Below are positions 54,763 through 64,000 of a DNA stretch of 64,000 bases, piece by piece. The stretch comes from Prauserella salsuginis (GTDB lineage Bacteria > Actinomycetota > Actinomycetes > Mycobacteriales > Pseudonocardiaceae), in the NCBI RefSeq assembly GCF_024648885.1, contig NZ_JANBBF010000010.1, positions 1-64,000 on the forward strand. The letters run 5' to 3'. The notes below the pieces were generated by a model, which did not search any database, had not been told where the DNA came from, and saw nothing but the letters and a program-made list of their open reading frames with translations. Position numbers and translations under genes: made by a program. Every line of letters begins with the position of its first letter. The stretch's first letter is position 1.

Positions 54763-55608
54763 ATGGCAACCGTGAACGGCATCCGGATGCACTACCGGCG
54801 CGCGGGTGACGGGCCACCTGTCGTGCTGCTGCACGGCTGGCCGCAGACCTGGTTCTGCTGGCGCAACGTCATCGAGTCGCTGGCGAAACGGCACACGGTG
54901 ATCGCACCGGACCTGCGGGGCTACGGCCGCACCGACAAACCTCTCGGTGGCTACGACAAGCGCACCATGGCCGGCGACGTGTCCGAGCTCGTTTCGGGCC
55001 TCGGCTTCGACCGCGTGGCGGTGGCCGGACACGACCGCGGCGGGCGCGTCGCGCACCGGTGGGCCCTCGACCGACCCGACCAGGTCGAGCGGCTCGCGGT
55101 GCTCGACATCATCCCGACGCGTGAGATGTGGAAACGGCTCGACGCCGACGTCGGGCGCGGGTACTGGCACTGGCTGTTCCACCTACAGCCCGATCTGCCC
55201 GAGCGGCTTGCCGGACAGGATGTCGCCGGGTATCTCGGCTACTTCTTCGAACGCTGGACGTATCGGAGGGACGTGTTCACTCCGGAGGTGGTCGACGAGT
55301 ACGTGCGCGCGTTCTCGGCGCCCGGTGCGCTGCGGGCGGGATTCGACGACTACCGGGCCTCGTTCCCCGACGACGCGGAGCACGACGACGCCGACGCCGA
55401 AGCCGGACACAGGCTCACCATGCCCGTGCTGGCCATGTGGGGATCGGCGGGGCTGCTCGGTTCACTGCCGAGCGCGGACATCTGGCGCGGGTACGCCGAT
55501 CACCTGACGGCGGCGGAGATCTCCGAATGCGGCCATTTCCTGCCGGAGGAACAACCGGACGTCGTCGCCGGTCAGCTTCGTGACTTCTTCGCAGCCGCCG
55601 AGTCGTGA
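54763..55608 (+). CDS. Alpha/beta hydrolase, haloacetate (fluoroacetate) dehalogenase-like
   Basis: A 281-residue hydrolase. The nucleophile is Asp in AGHDRGGRVAHRW, and the two arginines (DR..R) that hold the carboxylate in fluoroacetate dehalogenase are in place. YWHWLFHLQP matches the His-Trp halide pocket of that enzyme, HGWPQTWFCWR the oxyanion loop, and ECGHFLPEEQP the catalytic His. The epoxide-hydrolase-like alternative is less likely because of the HW motif. ATG 54763 was chosen; GTG 54751 and ATG 54742 are possible. The enzyme would be cytoplasmic. Confidence 0.85.
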   Translation: MATVNGIRMHYRRAGDGPPVVLLHGWPQTWFCWRNVIESLAKRHTVIAPDLRGYGRTDKPLGGYDKRTMAGDVSELVSGLGFDRVAVAGHDRGGRVAHRWALDRPDQVERLAVLDIIPTREMWKRLDADVGRGYWHWLFHLQPDLPERLAGQDVAGYLGYFFERWTYRRDVFTPEVVDEYVRAFSAPGALRAGFDDYRASFPDDAEHDDADAEAGHRLTMPVLAMWGSAGLLGSLPSADIWRGYADHLTAAEISECGHFLPEEQPDVVAGQLRDFFAAAES

Positions 55609-55671
55609 GGCGGCCGAGGGCGTCCACCGTGATCCCGAACTCCAGCGGGACGGCCGCCGAGGTGCCGGCGG

Positions 55672-56997
55672 CTACGCGCGGGCAGCGGCGGCGCGGCCGT
55701 GGCGGGCGTCGGGCCTGCGGCCGTGCACCGCGAGGTACAGCAGCGCGCTGAGCAGCATCACACCCGCGAGGACGAGGAACATCGCCGAATAGCCGGCCCG
55801 CTCCGCGACCAGGCCGAACGCGACCGGTCCGAGGCCGACCCCGCCGTCGAGCATCAGGAAGAACGTCGAGATCGCGACGCCGAACTGCTCCTGCGGGACC
55901 CGCGACACGGCGGCCGCCTGGCACGCGGGGTTGATGGTGCCGAATCCGAAGCCGGTGAGCGCGCCCGTGGCGACGATCATCCAGTCGGCGGATGCCGTTG
56001 CGAGCAGTAGTAGCGCACCCGCGAACACCACGATCGCCGAGTACACGACGACGTTGTCGCCGCGCCGGTCCTGCAGTCTGCCCATGACGAACCGGCTCAC
56101 GAACATCACGGTCGCGTAGGCGACGAAGAACAGGCTCGCGCCCCGCTGGAGACCCTCCTGCGCGGTGTAGGAGTTCAGATACGTGACGATGGTCGAGTAG
56201 ACGCAGCCGATGACCAGCATGAACAGTCCGATCGGCAGCACGGCCGGGTGCACCATCGACTCGAGCACGCCGCGCGCGGTGCGTTCGCGGGCGGGCTGCG
56301 GCTGCCGCGGCTCGTCCTTCGCGGTGATCAGCAGTGCCAGCAGGCAGGCCGCCGCGTGCGTCGCGAAGATCGACCAGAACAGCGTGTCGTAACCGCTGCC
56401 GCTGACGATCTCGAGGCTCATGAAGGGACCGATCGCCGTCGAGAGCGTGATGCTCAGTGCGAAGTAGCCGGTGCCCTCGCTCCGCCGGGACGACGGGATG
56501 CGTGCCTGTGCGAGCGTCATCGCGGCCGTGCTCGTCACGGCGAACAGCACGCCGTGCGTCGCGCGCACCGCGAGCAGCAGCGGCAGTGAGCTCGCCACGA
56601 GGTACAGCGCCGCGACCGCGGCGCACGACGCCAACCCCGCCCACAGCATGCGGCGCCTGCCGAGTCGGTCGACGAGCCCGCCCGCGAACAGTCGCGCGAC
56701 CGTGGCGCCGACGACGAAGATGCTCGCCGCCATGCCCCCCGTCGAATCGGAGACGGCGAACCGCGTGACGGCGTAGACCGCCATGATCGTGACGAGCCCG
56801 TAGAAGGCCAGCGCGAGGCAGAAGTTGACGACCCAGACGACCGCGAGGTCGCGGGACCAGATCGGTTCACGGGCGCCGACTGCGGTGGGGGTGGCGTCGG
56901 CAGGGTCGGTCGGTTCGGCGGGTTCGGTCGGTCCGGTGGGTTCGGCCTGCGAGCCGGTTGCGGTCGTCGAATCGGATCCTGTCATCCGTGACGTCAT
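55672..56997 (-). CDS. Major facilitator superfamily transporter
   Basis: A 441-residue 12-helix transporter. The MFS loop motif GGLVDRLGRRRMLWAG between helices 2 and 3 and the repeated GRLQDRRGDN between helices 8 and 9 are present. Before helix 1 there is a Pro/Thr/Glu-rich stretch with TEPAEPTDPAD-type repeats. The substrate is unknown, probably a drug or small metabolite. ATG 56997 has GAGGGGCAGG upstream. A 19-bp near-palindrome at 57010 is a likely operator, although no regulator gene is adjacent. Confidence 0.88.
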   Translation of the reverse strand: MTSRMTGSDSTTATGSQAEPTGPTEPAEPTDPADATPTAVGAREPIWSRDLAVVWVVNFCLALAFYGLVTIMAVYAVTRFAVSDSTGGMAASIFVVGATVARLFAGGLVDRLGRRRMLWAGLASCAAVAALYLVASSLPLLLAVRATHGVLFAVTSTAAMTLAQARIPSSRRSEGTGYFALSITLSTAIGPFMSLEIVSGSGYDTLFWSIFATHAAACLLALLITAKDEPRQPQPARERTARGVLESMVHPAVLPIGLFMLVIGCVYSTIVTYLNSYTAQEGLQRGASLFFVAYATVMFVSRFVMGRLQDRRGDNVVVYSAIVVFAGALLLLATASADWMIVATGALTGFGFGTINPACQAAAVSRVPQEQFGVAISTFFLMLDGGVGLGPVAFGLVAERAGYSAMFLVLAGVMLLSALLYLAVHGRRPDARHGRAAAARA

Positions 56998-57009
56998 GAC
57001 CTGCCCCTC

Positions 57010-57028
57010 ATTGTTTACCGTAAGCAAT
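57010..57028 (-). promoter_or_regulatory. 19-bp near-palindromic operator before the MFS gene
   Basis: ATTGTTTACCGTAAGCAAT is symmetric except for one base pair and lies 12 bp upstream of the MFS start. TTTAC/GTAAR half-sites are typical of TetR- or MarR-type operators. Confidence 0.55.
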
Positions 57029-57527
57029 ATTAATCCGGCGCAGGGTTGTCCCGATATGACAGCGACCACCACGATTCCCCGTTTGGTCGCATCCCGTGCT
57101 TATCTGCCTACGGCTACGGTGGTCCGCCGACGATCGACCGGCGCCGGACACTCGCCCTCCCGGCCGCAGTCGTTGCGGATCGAGGTTCATGTTTCGCCTC
57201 GCCCGGGGTGGCGCTCGAGGTGCGCGAGCCTGCGACGTTCCGTCACGACGCCGGGGAGTTCCGCCGCGAGGCGTGCCTGCCTGGAACGGAAGATCGGCTT
57301 CTGAATCGAAACCTGAATCGATGTTGCGAAAAAGGCCACGTGGGTGCGATACCGGGCTTCACCGTGTCACCGGGTGATGCCAGGCTGTGGCTCGTAGGAT
57401 CCGGGTCTGCAGAGCCCGGCGCCGAAACCCGTGACGGCGCCGTCCGCGAGCACGAGTCAACCGGAAGACGACCGGGAATGCGGCTGACGACACAGCCGTA
57501 TGCCACGCCGCCCCGAGGAGGACAACG
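57029..57527. other. About 500-bp region upstream of fba
   Basis: No gene is supported; the open frames lack ribosome sites and family likeness. The fba promoter must lie here. A hairpin CCGGG-N9-CCCGG occurs near 57400 and an A-rich patch (GCGAAAAAGG) near 57335. Confidence 0.4.
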
Positions 57528-58556
57528 ATGCCCATCGCCACACCTGAGGTCTACGCCGAGATGCTGGACCGTGCCAAGCAGGGTGAATTCGCGTATCCGG
57601 CGATCAATGTGACCTCGTCGGAGACCATCAACGCTGCGATCCGCGGGTTCGCGGAAGCCGAGAGCGACGGGATCATCCAGTTCTCCACCGGTGGTGCCGA
57701 GTTCGCGTCGGGCCAGCAGGTGAAGGACATGGTCGTCGGCGCGAAGGCGCTGGCCGAGTTCGCTCACGTGGTCGCCGAGAAGTACGACGTCAACGTCGCC
57801 CTGCACACCGACCACTGCCCGAAGGACAAGCTGGACGGCTTCGTCCGCCCGCTGATCGAGATCTCCCGGGAGCGGGTGAACGCAGGTCAGAATCCGCTGT
57901 TCCAGTCGCACATGTGGGACGGCTCGGCCATCGACCTCGACGAGAACCTCTCGATCGCCTCCGAGCTGCTCGACGCCTCGGCTGCGGCCAAGATCATTCT
58001 CGAGGTCGAGATCGGCGTCGTCGGCGGTGAAGAGGACGGCGTCGCGAACGAGATCAACGAGAAGCTGTACACCGCCGAGGGTGACTTCACCAAGACCGTC
58101 GACGCGCTCGGCGCGGGCGAGCGGGGCCGCTACCTGCTGGCCGCGACGTTCGGCAACGTCCACGGCTCGTACAAGCCGGGCGCCGTGCAGCTGCGCCCGG
58201 ACGTACTCAAGCGTGGCCAGGCCGTCGCGGCCGAGAAGCTGGGCCTGCCCGCCGGCTCGAAGCCGTTCGAGCTGGTGTTCCACGGCGGCTCCGGCTCGCT
58301 GCTGGAGGAGATCCACGAGGCGCTGTCGTACGGCGTCGTGAAGATGAACGTCGACACGGACACCCAGTACGCGTTCTCGCGGTCCATCGCCGACCACTTC
58401 TTCAAGAACTACGACGGTGTCCTCAAGATCGACGGCGAGGTCGGCAACAAGAAGACCTACGACCCGCGCAGCTACCTCAAGGTCGCTGAGGGCGCCATGG
58501 CCCAGCGCGTCGTCGAGTCCGCCGAGGCCCTGAAGTCGGCAGGCAAGAAGCTCTGA
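57528..58556 (+). CDS. fba: Class II fructose-bisphosphate aldolase
   Basis: A 342-residue zinc-dependent aldolase that splits or forms fructose 1,6-bisphosphate in glycolysis and gluconeogenesis. Zinc and catalytic motifs: VALHTDHCPKD, KIILEVEIGVVGGEEDG, AATFGNVHGSYKPG, and LVFHGGSGS for the phosphate. The length and sequence are those of the class IIA actinobacterial Fba. GAGGAGG lies just before ATG 57528. A palindromic gene-end module follows 16 bp after the stop. Confidence 0.97.
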   Translation: MPIATPEVYAEMLDRAKQGEFAYPAINVTSSETINAAIRGFAEAESDGIIQFSTGGAEFASGQQVKDMVVGAKALAEFAHVVAEKYDVNVALHTDHCPKDKLDGFVRPLIEISRERVNAGQNPLFQSHMWDGSAIDLDENLSIASELLDASAAAKIILEVEIGVVGGEEDGVANEINEKLYTAEGDFTKTVDALGAGERGRYLLAATFGNVHGSYKPGAVQLRPDVLKRGQAVAAEKLGLPAGSKPFELVFHGGSGSLLEEIHEALSYGVVKMNVDTDTQYAFSRSIADHFFKNYDGVLKIDGEVGNKKTYDPRSYLKVAEGAMAQRVVESAEALKSAGKKL

Positions 58557-58572
58557 CGGAACCCGGACTTTC

Positions 58573-58632
58573 GTGCCCCCAAGGGCACCTTGGTGGCGTT
58601 CAACGCCCCTACGGTGCCCTTGGGGTATTCAC
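58573..58632. repeat. CCCAAGG-type palindromic module downstream of fba
   Basis: GTGCCCCCAAGGGCACCTTG (from 58574) opposes ACGGTGCCCTTGGGGTATTC; the arms face each other around GGCGTTCAACGCC. Same family as at 51671 and 60789. Confidence 0.8.
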
Positions 58633-58684
58633 GTTCGGGGGATGTGCCTGGGCACGATTCGTGGTCGGGCACAGTGGCGGCGTG

Positions 58685-58768
58685 ATGTCGAAACGTCTCG
58701 TCGCGATTGTTCTGGTCGGCTGCCTCGTGCTGATGGCCGTCGCCTCTTCGCTGACCCTGCTGCTCTGA
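58685..58768 (+). CDS. Possible 27-residue single-span membrane protein
   Basis: A short frame encodes MSKRLVAIVLVGCLVLMAVA followed by SSLTLLL and TGA 58766-58768. It has a basic start and one membrane helix. GTG 58682 directly precedes the ATG, and CACAGT lies 6 nt before that GTG, the same leaderless geometry as neighbouring genes. It sits between fba and the DUF3151 gene. No homolog is recalled; it could be chance. Confidence 0.5.
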   Translation: MSKRLVAIVLVGCLVLMAVASSLTLLL

Positions 58769-58835
58769 GGCGGTGCTGCTGCGCTGCCGCCCCTGCGCCG
58801 CGCCGTGGCCACTCGCTCGGTGGTTCAATGGCGGC

Positions 58836-59246
58836 ATGACGCACAACCTGCTCGAACCGGATCCCACCACGCTCCCGGAGCGCCCCGACGCCGAAGCCGC
58901 GCTGGACGCGGGCACCGAGCCGAGCGAGGTCGCCGCCGAGCATCCCGATTTCAGCGAGGCCTGGGCCGCACTCGCCGAGCGGGCGCTCGGTGAGAACGAG
59001 GTCGTCGACGCCTATGCCTACGCTCGCACCGGCTATCACCGCGGCCTCGACCAGCTTCGCCGTTCCGGCTGGAAGGGCTTCGGCCCGGTGCCGTGGGCGC
59101 ATCGGCCGAACCAGGGCTTCCTGCGCTGCGTCGCCGCGCTCGCCAAGGCGGCGGGCCGGCTCGGCGAGACCGACGAGTACGAGCGTTGCAGGCAGCTGCT
59201 CGTCGACTCCGACCCCGCGTCCGCCGAGGCCACGGGTCTCGCCTGA
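58836..59246 (+). CDS. DUF3151 protein (Rv0360c-like)
   Basis: A 136-residue actinobacterial protein of unknown function. Features include a short acidic N-terminus, a helical TPR-like core (HPDFSEAWAALAERALGENE and DAYAYARTGYHRGLDQLRRS) and the conserved GWKGFGPVPWAHRPNQGFLR. Linkage to fba is also seen in M. tuberculosis. ATG 58836 has TTCAAT 6 nt upstream and no ribosome site, consistent with a leaderless mRNA. Confidence 0.87.
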   Translation: MTHNLLEPDPTTLPERPDAEAALDAGTEPSEVAAEHPDFSEAWAALAERALGENEVVDAYAYARTGYHRGLDQLRRSGWKGFGPVPWAHRPNQGFLRCVAALAKAAGRLGETDEYERCRQLLVDSDPASAEATGLA

Positions 59247-59278
59247 GTCGCAGGACTCGCGAGAGTCGAGCACACGAA

Positions 59279-59310
59279 CGGGCCGCCGGGGACACGTCCC
59301 CGGCGGCCCG
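59279..59310. terminator. Bidirectional terminator between DUF3151 and the secretory lipase
   Basis: A perfect 14-bp stem (CGGGCCGCCGGGGA, 59279-59292, with 59297-59310) around a 4-nt loop is followed by TTTCG on the plus strand. The two flanking genes are convergent. Confidence 0.85.
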
Positions 59311-59340
59311 TTTCGTTCGAGGGTGCGTCCCTCCCAGCCG

Positions 59341-60669
59341 TCAGAACTCGCCGCAGTTCGTCGGGGCGGCCTCGCCGTGGACGCGCTGGTCGAGCCAGGC
59401 GTACGCCTTCGGGTAGGCGCCCACGTAACCGCCGACGTGGGTCGGGACGGCCAGCGTGTCGAACTGCACCGTCGCGCCCTGCTCGCACCACGACCGCGCC
59501 ATGTCACGGCCCTGGCCGTACGGAACGATGTCGTCGAGGCGGCTGTGCGCCACGTACACGGGCGCCTGCGGCTCCAGGGTGCCGATGCGCTGTTCCTCGA
59601 CCGCGCTGCGGAACGGCTCCTCGTCGAGGTAATCGCCGATCGGCCTGCCGTCGACGGTCAGCTCCGAGGTTCGGGTGAACAGGTGGCCGAGCAGCCCGTC
59701 GGCGGTGCAGCGCTCCTCGATCTGCCCGCGGACCTCGCGGCCCTTCTCGTTCAGGATGTCCTCGATGCCCAGCTCCGGGTAGGCCTCGTGCATGCTGGCG
59801 ACGGCGAACAACAGGAACGCCGCCGCGTAGTGCCCGTCCAGCTTCTCGGCCACTGCGGACAGGTCCGCGGGCGGGGCGCCCGCGAACGAGCCGATGAGAT
59901 CGACGTCGGGGGCGTAGGACGGCTGCAGCTCGGCCGCGGCCGCCGACGCGCCGCCGCCCTGCGAATATCCCGCCGTGAGCACGGGGCCGTCCGAAGGCAG
60001 GTCGGCCTCCGGCAGCTGCCGGGCCGCACGAACCATGTCGAGCACGGCGTGTGCGGTGGCCTTGCGGTTGACGTACGTGTGGACACCCGGCGTGCCCAGG
60101 CCTTCGTAGTCGGTGATCGCGACGGCGTAGCCCTTGGCGAGCATGCCCGAGATGAAGACACCCTCGTACTCCATCCCCGCGGCCATGGCCTTCGACGGTG
60201 CGCAGTGGTCGCCCATGCCCTGGGTGCCCGCGGAATAGCCGACGATCGGCCGCTGCCCGGGGCCGTCCCATTCGCGATGTGGCGTGAGCACGGTGCCGGT
60301 GACGGCGTTGGCGTCGCCGTGGGTGTCGGTGCTGCGGTACATGACGCGTTGCGCGTCCGCGGGAGCGCGGGTCAGCTTGAGCGGATCGAGGAAGAACTCC
60401 GTCTCCTCGTTGCGGATGACGTCTCCGGACTCGCCGTCAGGGAGGGGTGACGGGGGTGTGTAGAACTCGTCGCTCGCGGCTGTGACGGGTGATGCCGCGG
60501 TGGTCTGTGCCGCGGTGGTCTGTGCCGCAGTGGCCTGCGATGCGGTGGTTTGCGATGTGTTGGCCGGTGACGCCGCGGCAGGGGCGGCGGTGAGCATCGA
60601 CGCGGCGGTGGCGGATAAGGCGATGGTGGCGAGGGACGCGGTGACGCGTCCCCTGCGAGCTGATCGCAT
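59341..60669 (-). CDS. Secretory lipase (LIP family)
   Basis: A 442-residue exported hydrolase. A signal peptide (about residues 1-33, ending APAAASPA) is followed by a Thr/Ala/Gln repeat segment (SQATAAQTTAAQTTAA). The lipase core has IVGYSAGTQGMGDHCAPS, nucleophile Ser in LTAGYSQGGGASAAAA, Asp in HSRLDDIVPYG and His in VPTHVGGY. Relatives include fungal secretory lipases and mycobacterial exported lipases; substrates are lipids or esters outside the cell. ATG 60669 follows GGGGAG. Confidence 0.9.
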   Translation of the reverse strand: MRSARRGRVTASLATIALSATAASMLTAAPAAASPANTSQTTASQATAAQTTAAQTTAASPVTAASDEFYTPPSPLPDGESGDVIRNEETEFFLDPLKLTRAPADAQRVMYRSTDTHGDANAVTGTVLTPHREWDGPGQRPIVGYSAGTQGMGDHCAPSKAMAAGMEYEGVFISGMLAKGYAVAITDYEGLGTPGVHTYVNRKATAHAVLDMVRAARQLPEADLPSDGPVLTAGYSQGGGASAAAAELQPSYAPDVDLIGSFAGAPPADLSAVAEKLDGHYAAAFLLFAVASMHEAYPELGIEDILNEKGREVRGQIEERCTADGLLGHLFTRTSELTVDGRPIGDYLDEEPFRSAVEEQRIGTLEPQAPVYVAHSRLDDIVPYGQGRDMARSWCEQGATVQFDTLAVPTHVGGYVGAYPKAYAWLDQRVHGEAAPTNCGEF

Positions 60670-60710
60670 GAGGCTCCCCAGCTGGGATGTGACGACGTTG
60701 TCAAAAAAAC

Positions 60711-60739
60711 GTTCTATCCGCGGGGAGATGTGAGATCAA
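60711..60739 (-). promoter_or_regulatory. Promoter of the secretory lipase gene
   Basis: On the minus strand TTGATC (60734-60739), a 17-bp spacer and TAGAAC (60711-60716) form a primary-sigma-like promoter 41 nt before the start codon. Confidence 0.5.
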
Positions 60740-60745
60740 GGTTTC

Positions 60746-60761
60746 CCTACTCGTCAGTAGG
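60746..60761 (-). promoter_or_regulatory. Palindromic operator CCTACT-CGTC-AGTAGG before the lipase gene
   Basis: A perfect 6-bp-arm inverted repeat lies just upstream of the -35 box. The longer sequence around it resembles the site at 52788-52805 before the SDR gene, suggesting a common regulator. Confidence 0.6.
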
Positions 60762-60788
60762 CAACTCACTCGTTCGGGGTAGCGTAGT

Positions 60789-60841
60789 GCCCCCAAGGGC
60801 ACTTTGGTTGCATTCAGTGCGACCAAAGTGCCCTTGGGGGC
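60789..60841. terminator. CCCAAGG-type module forming a perfect 20-bp hairpin downstream of the HNH gene
   Basis: GCCCCCAAGGGCACTTTGGT (60789-60808) and its exact complement (60822-60841) enclose a 13-nt loop, 14 nt beyond the stop of the minus-strand gene. It is the most symmetric member of the palindromic family and the best argument that the family acts as a terminator. Confidence 0.8.
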
Positions 60842-60855
60842 GAGAACGCCCGACG

Positions 60856-61494
60856 TCAGCAGGTGGCGAGCATGTCCTCGAGAGCGGCGTGTTCGGCCTC
60901 GTCGACGGTCAGCTCGTACTTGTGCTTCACGGTGATCCACATCGAGGCGTACGTGCAGTGGTACTCCTCGACCGACGGCTGCCACTCCGCCGGATCGTCG
61001 TCGCTCTTCGACATGTTGGAGCTGCTCGACACGGCGATGAGCTGCGGCGATTCCAGGTCGTTTGCGAACGCCTCGCGCTCGTCGGTCGTCCACTCCGCGG
61101 CGCCGGACACCCAGGCGTTGCCGAGCGGCACCACGTGGTCGATGTGGAAATCGGACGGGTCGCTCGCGGTCTCGCCGTCGTACTCGCTGTACCAGCTGCC
61201 GTCGGTCGGATAACAGTCGTTGCCCGTCTCGACGTCGTCGCCGTCGCGTTCGAGCACCAGTTCACGGGTGTTGCAGTTGTCCTCGTGGCTGTTCCAGTGC
61301 GGGAACAGGTCGCGGTCGTAGCCGTCCATGGAGCCGTCCTCGGCCACGGTCAGCTCGGCGAGCTGCGTCTCGGCCTCGGTGGGCGTGGGGATGCCGGGCG
61401 GTTCGGCCGCGGCAGTGCCCGTCAGCGGCAGCGTCAGTGCGGTCGCGGCACCGACGACGAGTGCGGAGTTGCGGAACTTGCGGGGAAGGATCAC
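60856..61494 (-). CDS. Secreted HNH nuclease (DUF1524/GmrSD-C-like)
   Basis: A 212-residue exported protein. The signal peptide (NSALVVGAATALTLPLTG) ends near AAA. The HNH core is HIDHVVPLGNAWVSGAAEW, followed by SSSSNMSKSDDDPAEWQP, the typical DUF1524 pattern. Four cysteines (DNCNT, NDCYP, YHCTY, LATC) probably form disulfides. Proteins of this type are extracellular nucleases that degrade environmental DNA for nutrients. GTG 61494 has AGAGGTG upstream; GTG 61503 is an alternative. Confidence 0.88.
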   Translation of the reverse strand: MILPRKFRNSALVVGAATALTLPLTGTAAAEPPGIPTPTEAETQLAELTVAEDGSMDGYDRDLFPHWNSHEDNCNTRELVLERDGDDVETGNDCYPTDGSWYSEYDGETASDPSDFHIDHVVPLGNAWVSGAAEWTTDEREAFANDLESPQLIAVSSSSNMSKSDDDPAEWQPSVEEYHCTYASMWITVKHKYELTVDEAEHAALEDMLATC

Positions 61495-61595
61495 GGCAGG
61501 CACCTCTCAGCGGGGAACATGAGGTCGTCCAGCGATGTGAAGGACTTTCCGAATGTCTCCGAAAGAGGTAACGATCCCGTTAACCCTGGGCGGAT

Positions 61596-63670
<2,075 letters not shown>

Positions 63671-63744
63671 CCCGATACCCGGAGCGACTTTCCTTCCGGG
63701 CCCCGCCGCCGGCCCCCGTTGACCCGCCCGCACGACTGTTTCTC

Positions 63745-63760
63745 GGCGCGGGTTCGCGCC
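63745..63760 (+). terminator. Weak hairpin downstream of purA
   Basis: GGCGCG-GGTT-CGCGCC is a perfect 6-bp stem with a stable tetraloop, 74 nt after the purA stop. The other bases of 63671-63841 show nothing. Confidence 0.35.
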
Positions 63761-63841
63761 CGCCCGACGTTCGGCCGTTGACGCGTCCCGCGTGACGGTC
63801 TGGACCGGCCGGGTGTCGCGGGTGGCTCGGTGGCGGGACGC

Positions 63842-64000
63842 TCAGGTGGCCGTGGCCGTGGCCGTGGCCGTGGCCGACGCGCCGGTGGCCGGTGCCGTCG
63901 CCGCCGTCAGCTCGTGCACCGCCGTGAGGGCCGCGGCGACGCCCGGTGCCTCGCGTCCGCCGCGGCGGACGCAGGTGAGGAACGTGCGGGCGGGCGCGTT
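63842..64000 (-). CDS. Partial gene at the window end, possibly a LysR-type regulator C-terminus
   Basis: The minus-strand frame is open from the window edge to TGA (63842-63844), giving 52 residues. RTFLTCVRRGGREAPGVAAA resembles the last strands and helix of LysR effector domains (VRRGG near the end). The tail is SATATATATAT, encoded by a 6-bp tandem repeat of GTGGCC (63847-63876). The start and most of the gene lie outside the window, so the assignment is tentative. Confidence 0.4.
   Translation of the reverse strand, partial: NAPARTFLTCVRRGGREAPGVAAALTAVHELTAATAPATGASATATATATAT

Noticed and set aside
57046-57612. 188-residue plus-strand frame upstream of fba
   Set aside because: It overlaps the fba start in another frame, and has no ribosome site or recognisable domain.

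Overview
The window is very GC-rich with GTG and occasional TTG starts. It carries HspR/HAIR heat-shock control, F420-type and NDMA-type redox enzymes, and a gene order that (from memory) resembles Mycobacterium tuberculosis Rv0338c to Rv0384c: Fe-S reductase, dnaK-grpE-dnaJ-hspR, clpB, Rv0383c-like gene, pyrE, SpoU methyltransferase, DedA, fba, DUF3151, purA with a divergent Rv0358-like gene. This fits a non-mycobacterial actinomycete, most likely of the Pseudonocardiaceae (Saccharomonospora/Amycolatopsis type); the family is inference. No rRNA, tRNA, CRISPR array or phage was recognised.

Layout. 1-1310: the 3' end of an IS5-type element that has cut off the 5' part of an esterase-like phytase-domain gene. 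1.4-6.9 kb: membrane Fe-S oxidoreductase, SMR efflux pump with TetR regulator, PEBP protein, DUF4097 surface protein. 7-11.6 kb: dnaK operon with two promoters, each with a HAIR operator. 11.8-16.7 kb: dienelactone hydrolase, two-component system, secreted TAP-like peptidase. 16.9-22.3 kb: flavohemoprotein and two AGCS amino-acid:cation symporters. 22.8-31.1 kb: clpB, Rv0383c-like protein, SDR, pyrE, Tat-exported flavin amine oxidase, DUF2784 protein, SpoU methyltransferase. 31.2-39 kb: GNAT/TetR pair, molybdopterin oxidoreductase, LacI regulator divergent from a nucleoside-kinase-like gene, a DnaA-box-like palindrome, ABC-F ATPase. 39-46.6 kb: DedA, YceI, MarR, GlcD-type oxidase, nagA, SigE-like sigma factor, YciI protein. 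46.9-57 kb: NDMA-type alcohol dehydrogenase behind an AcoR/MimR-like activator, secreted lipase, FMN/F420 protein, SDR, aldo-keto reductase, LLM oxidoreductase, haloacetate-dehalogenase-like hydrolase, MFS transporter. 57.5-64 kb: fba, a 27-residue membrane ORF, DUF3151, secretory lipase, secreted HNH nuclease, purA and a partial gene.

The gene content is mostly conventional; the striking signal lies in the 3' flanks of genes. Six genes are followed, within 0-24 bp of the stop and always in sense orientation, by units of one 21-bp-period repeat (CGTGTT/CGTGTC core). Two further genes have related 18- and 15-bp arrays. Six other gene ends carry a second family, a palindromic module with core CCCAAGGGCACCTTGG, in one case a 155-bp MITE-like element. 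These look like two alternative gene-end module families.

Other regulatory structure: sigma-R/H-like boxes (GGAAC-N18-GTT) paired with HAIR at both dnaK and clpB; a 27-bp element exactly 47 nt upstream of both symporter paralogs; a YTACTCGT(C)AGTAGG motif before a lipase and an SDR; and several genes whose -10-like box lies 6-8 nt before the start codon, suggesting leaderless mRNAs.
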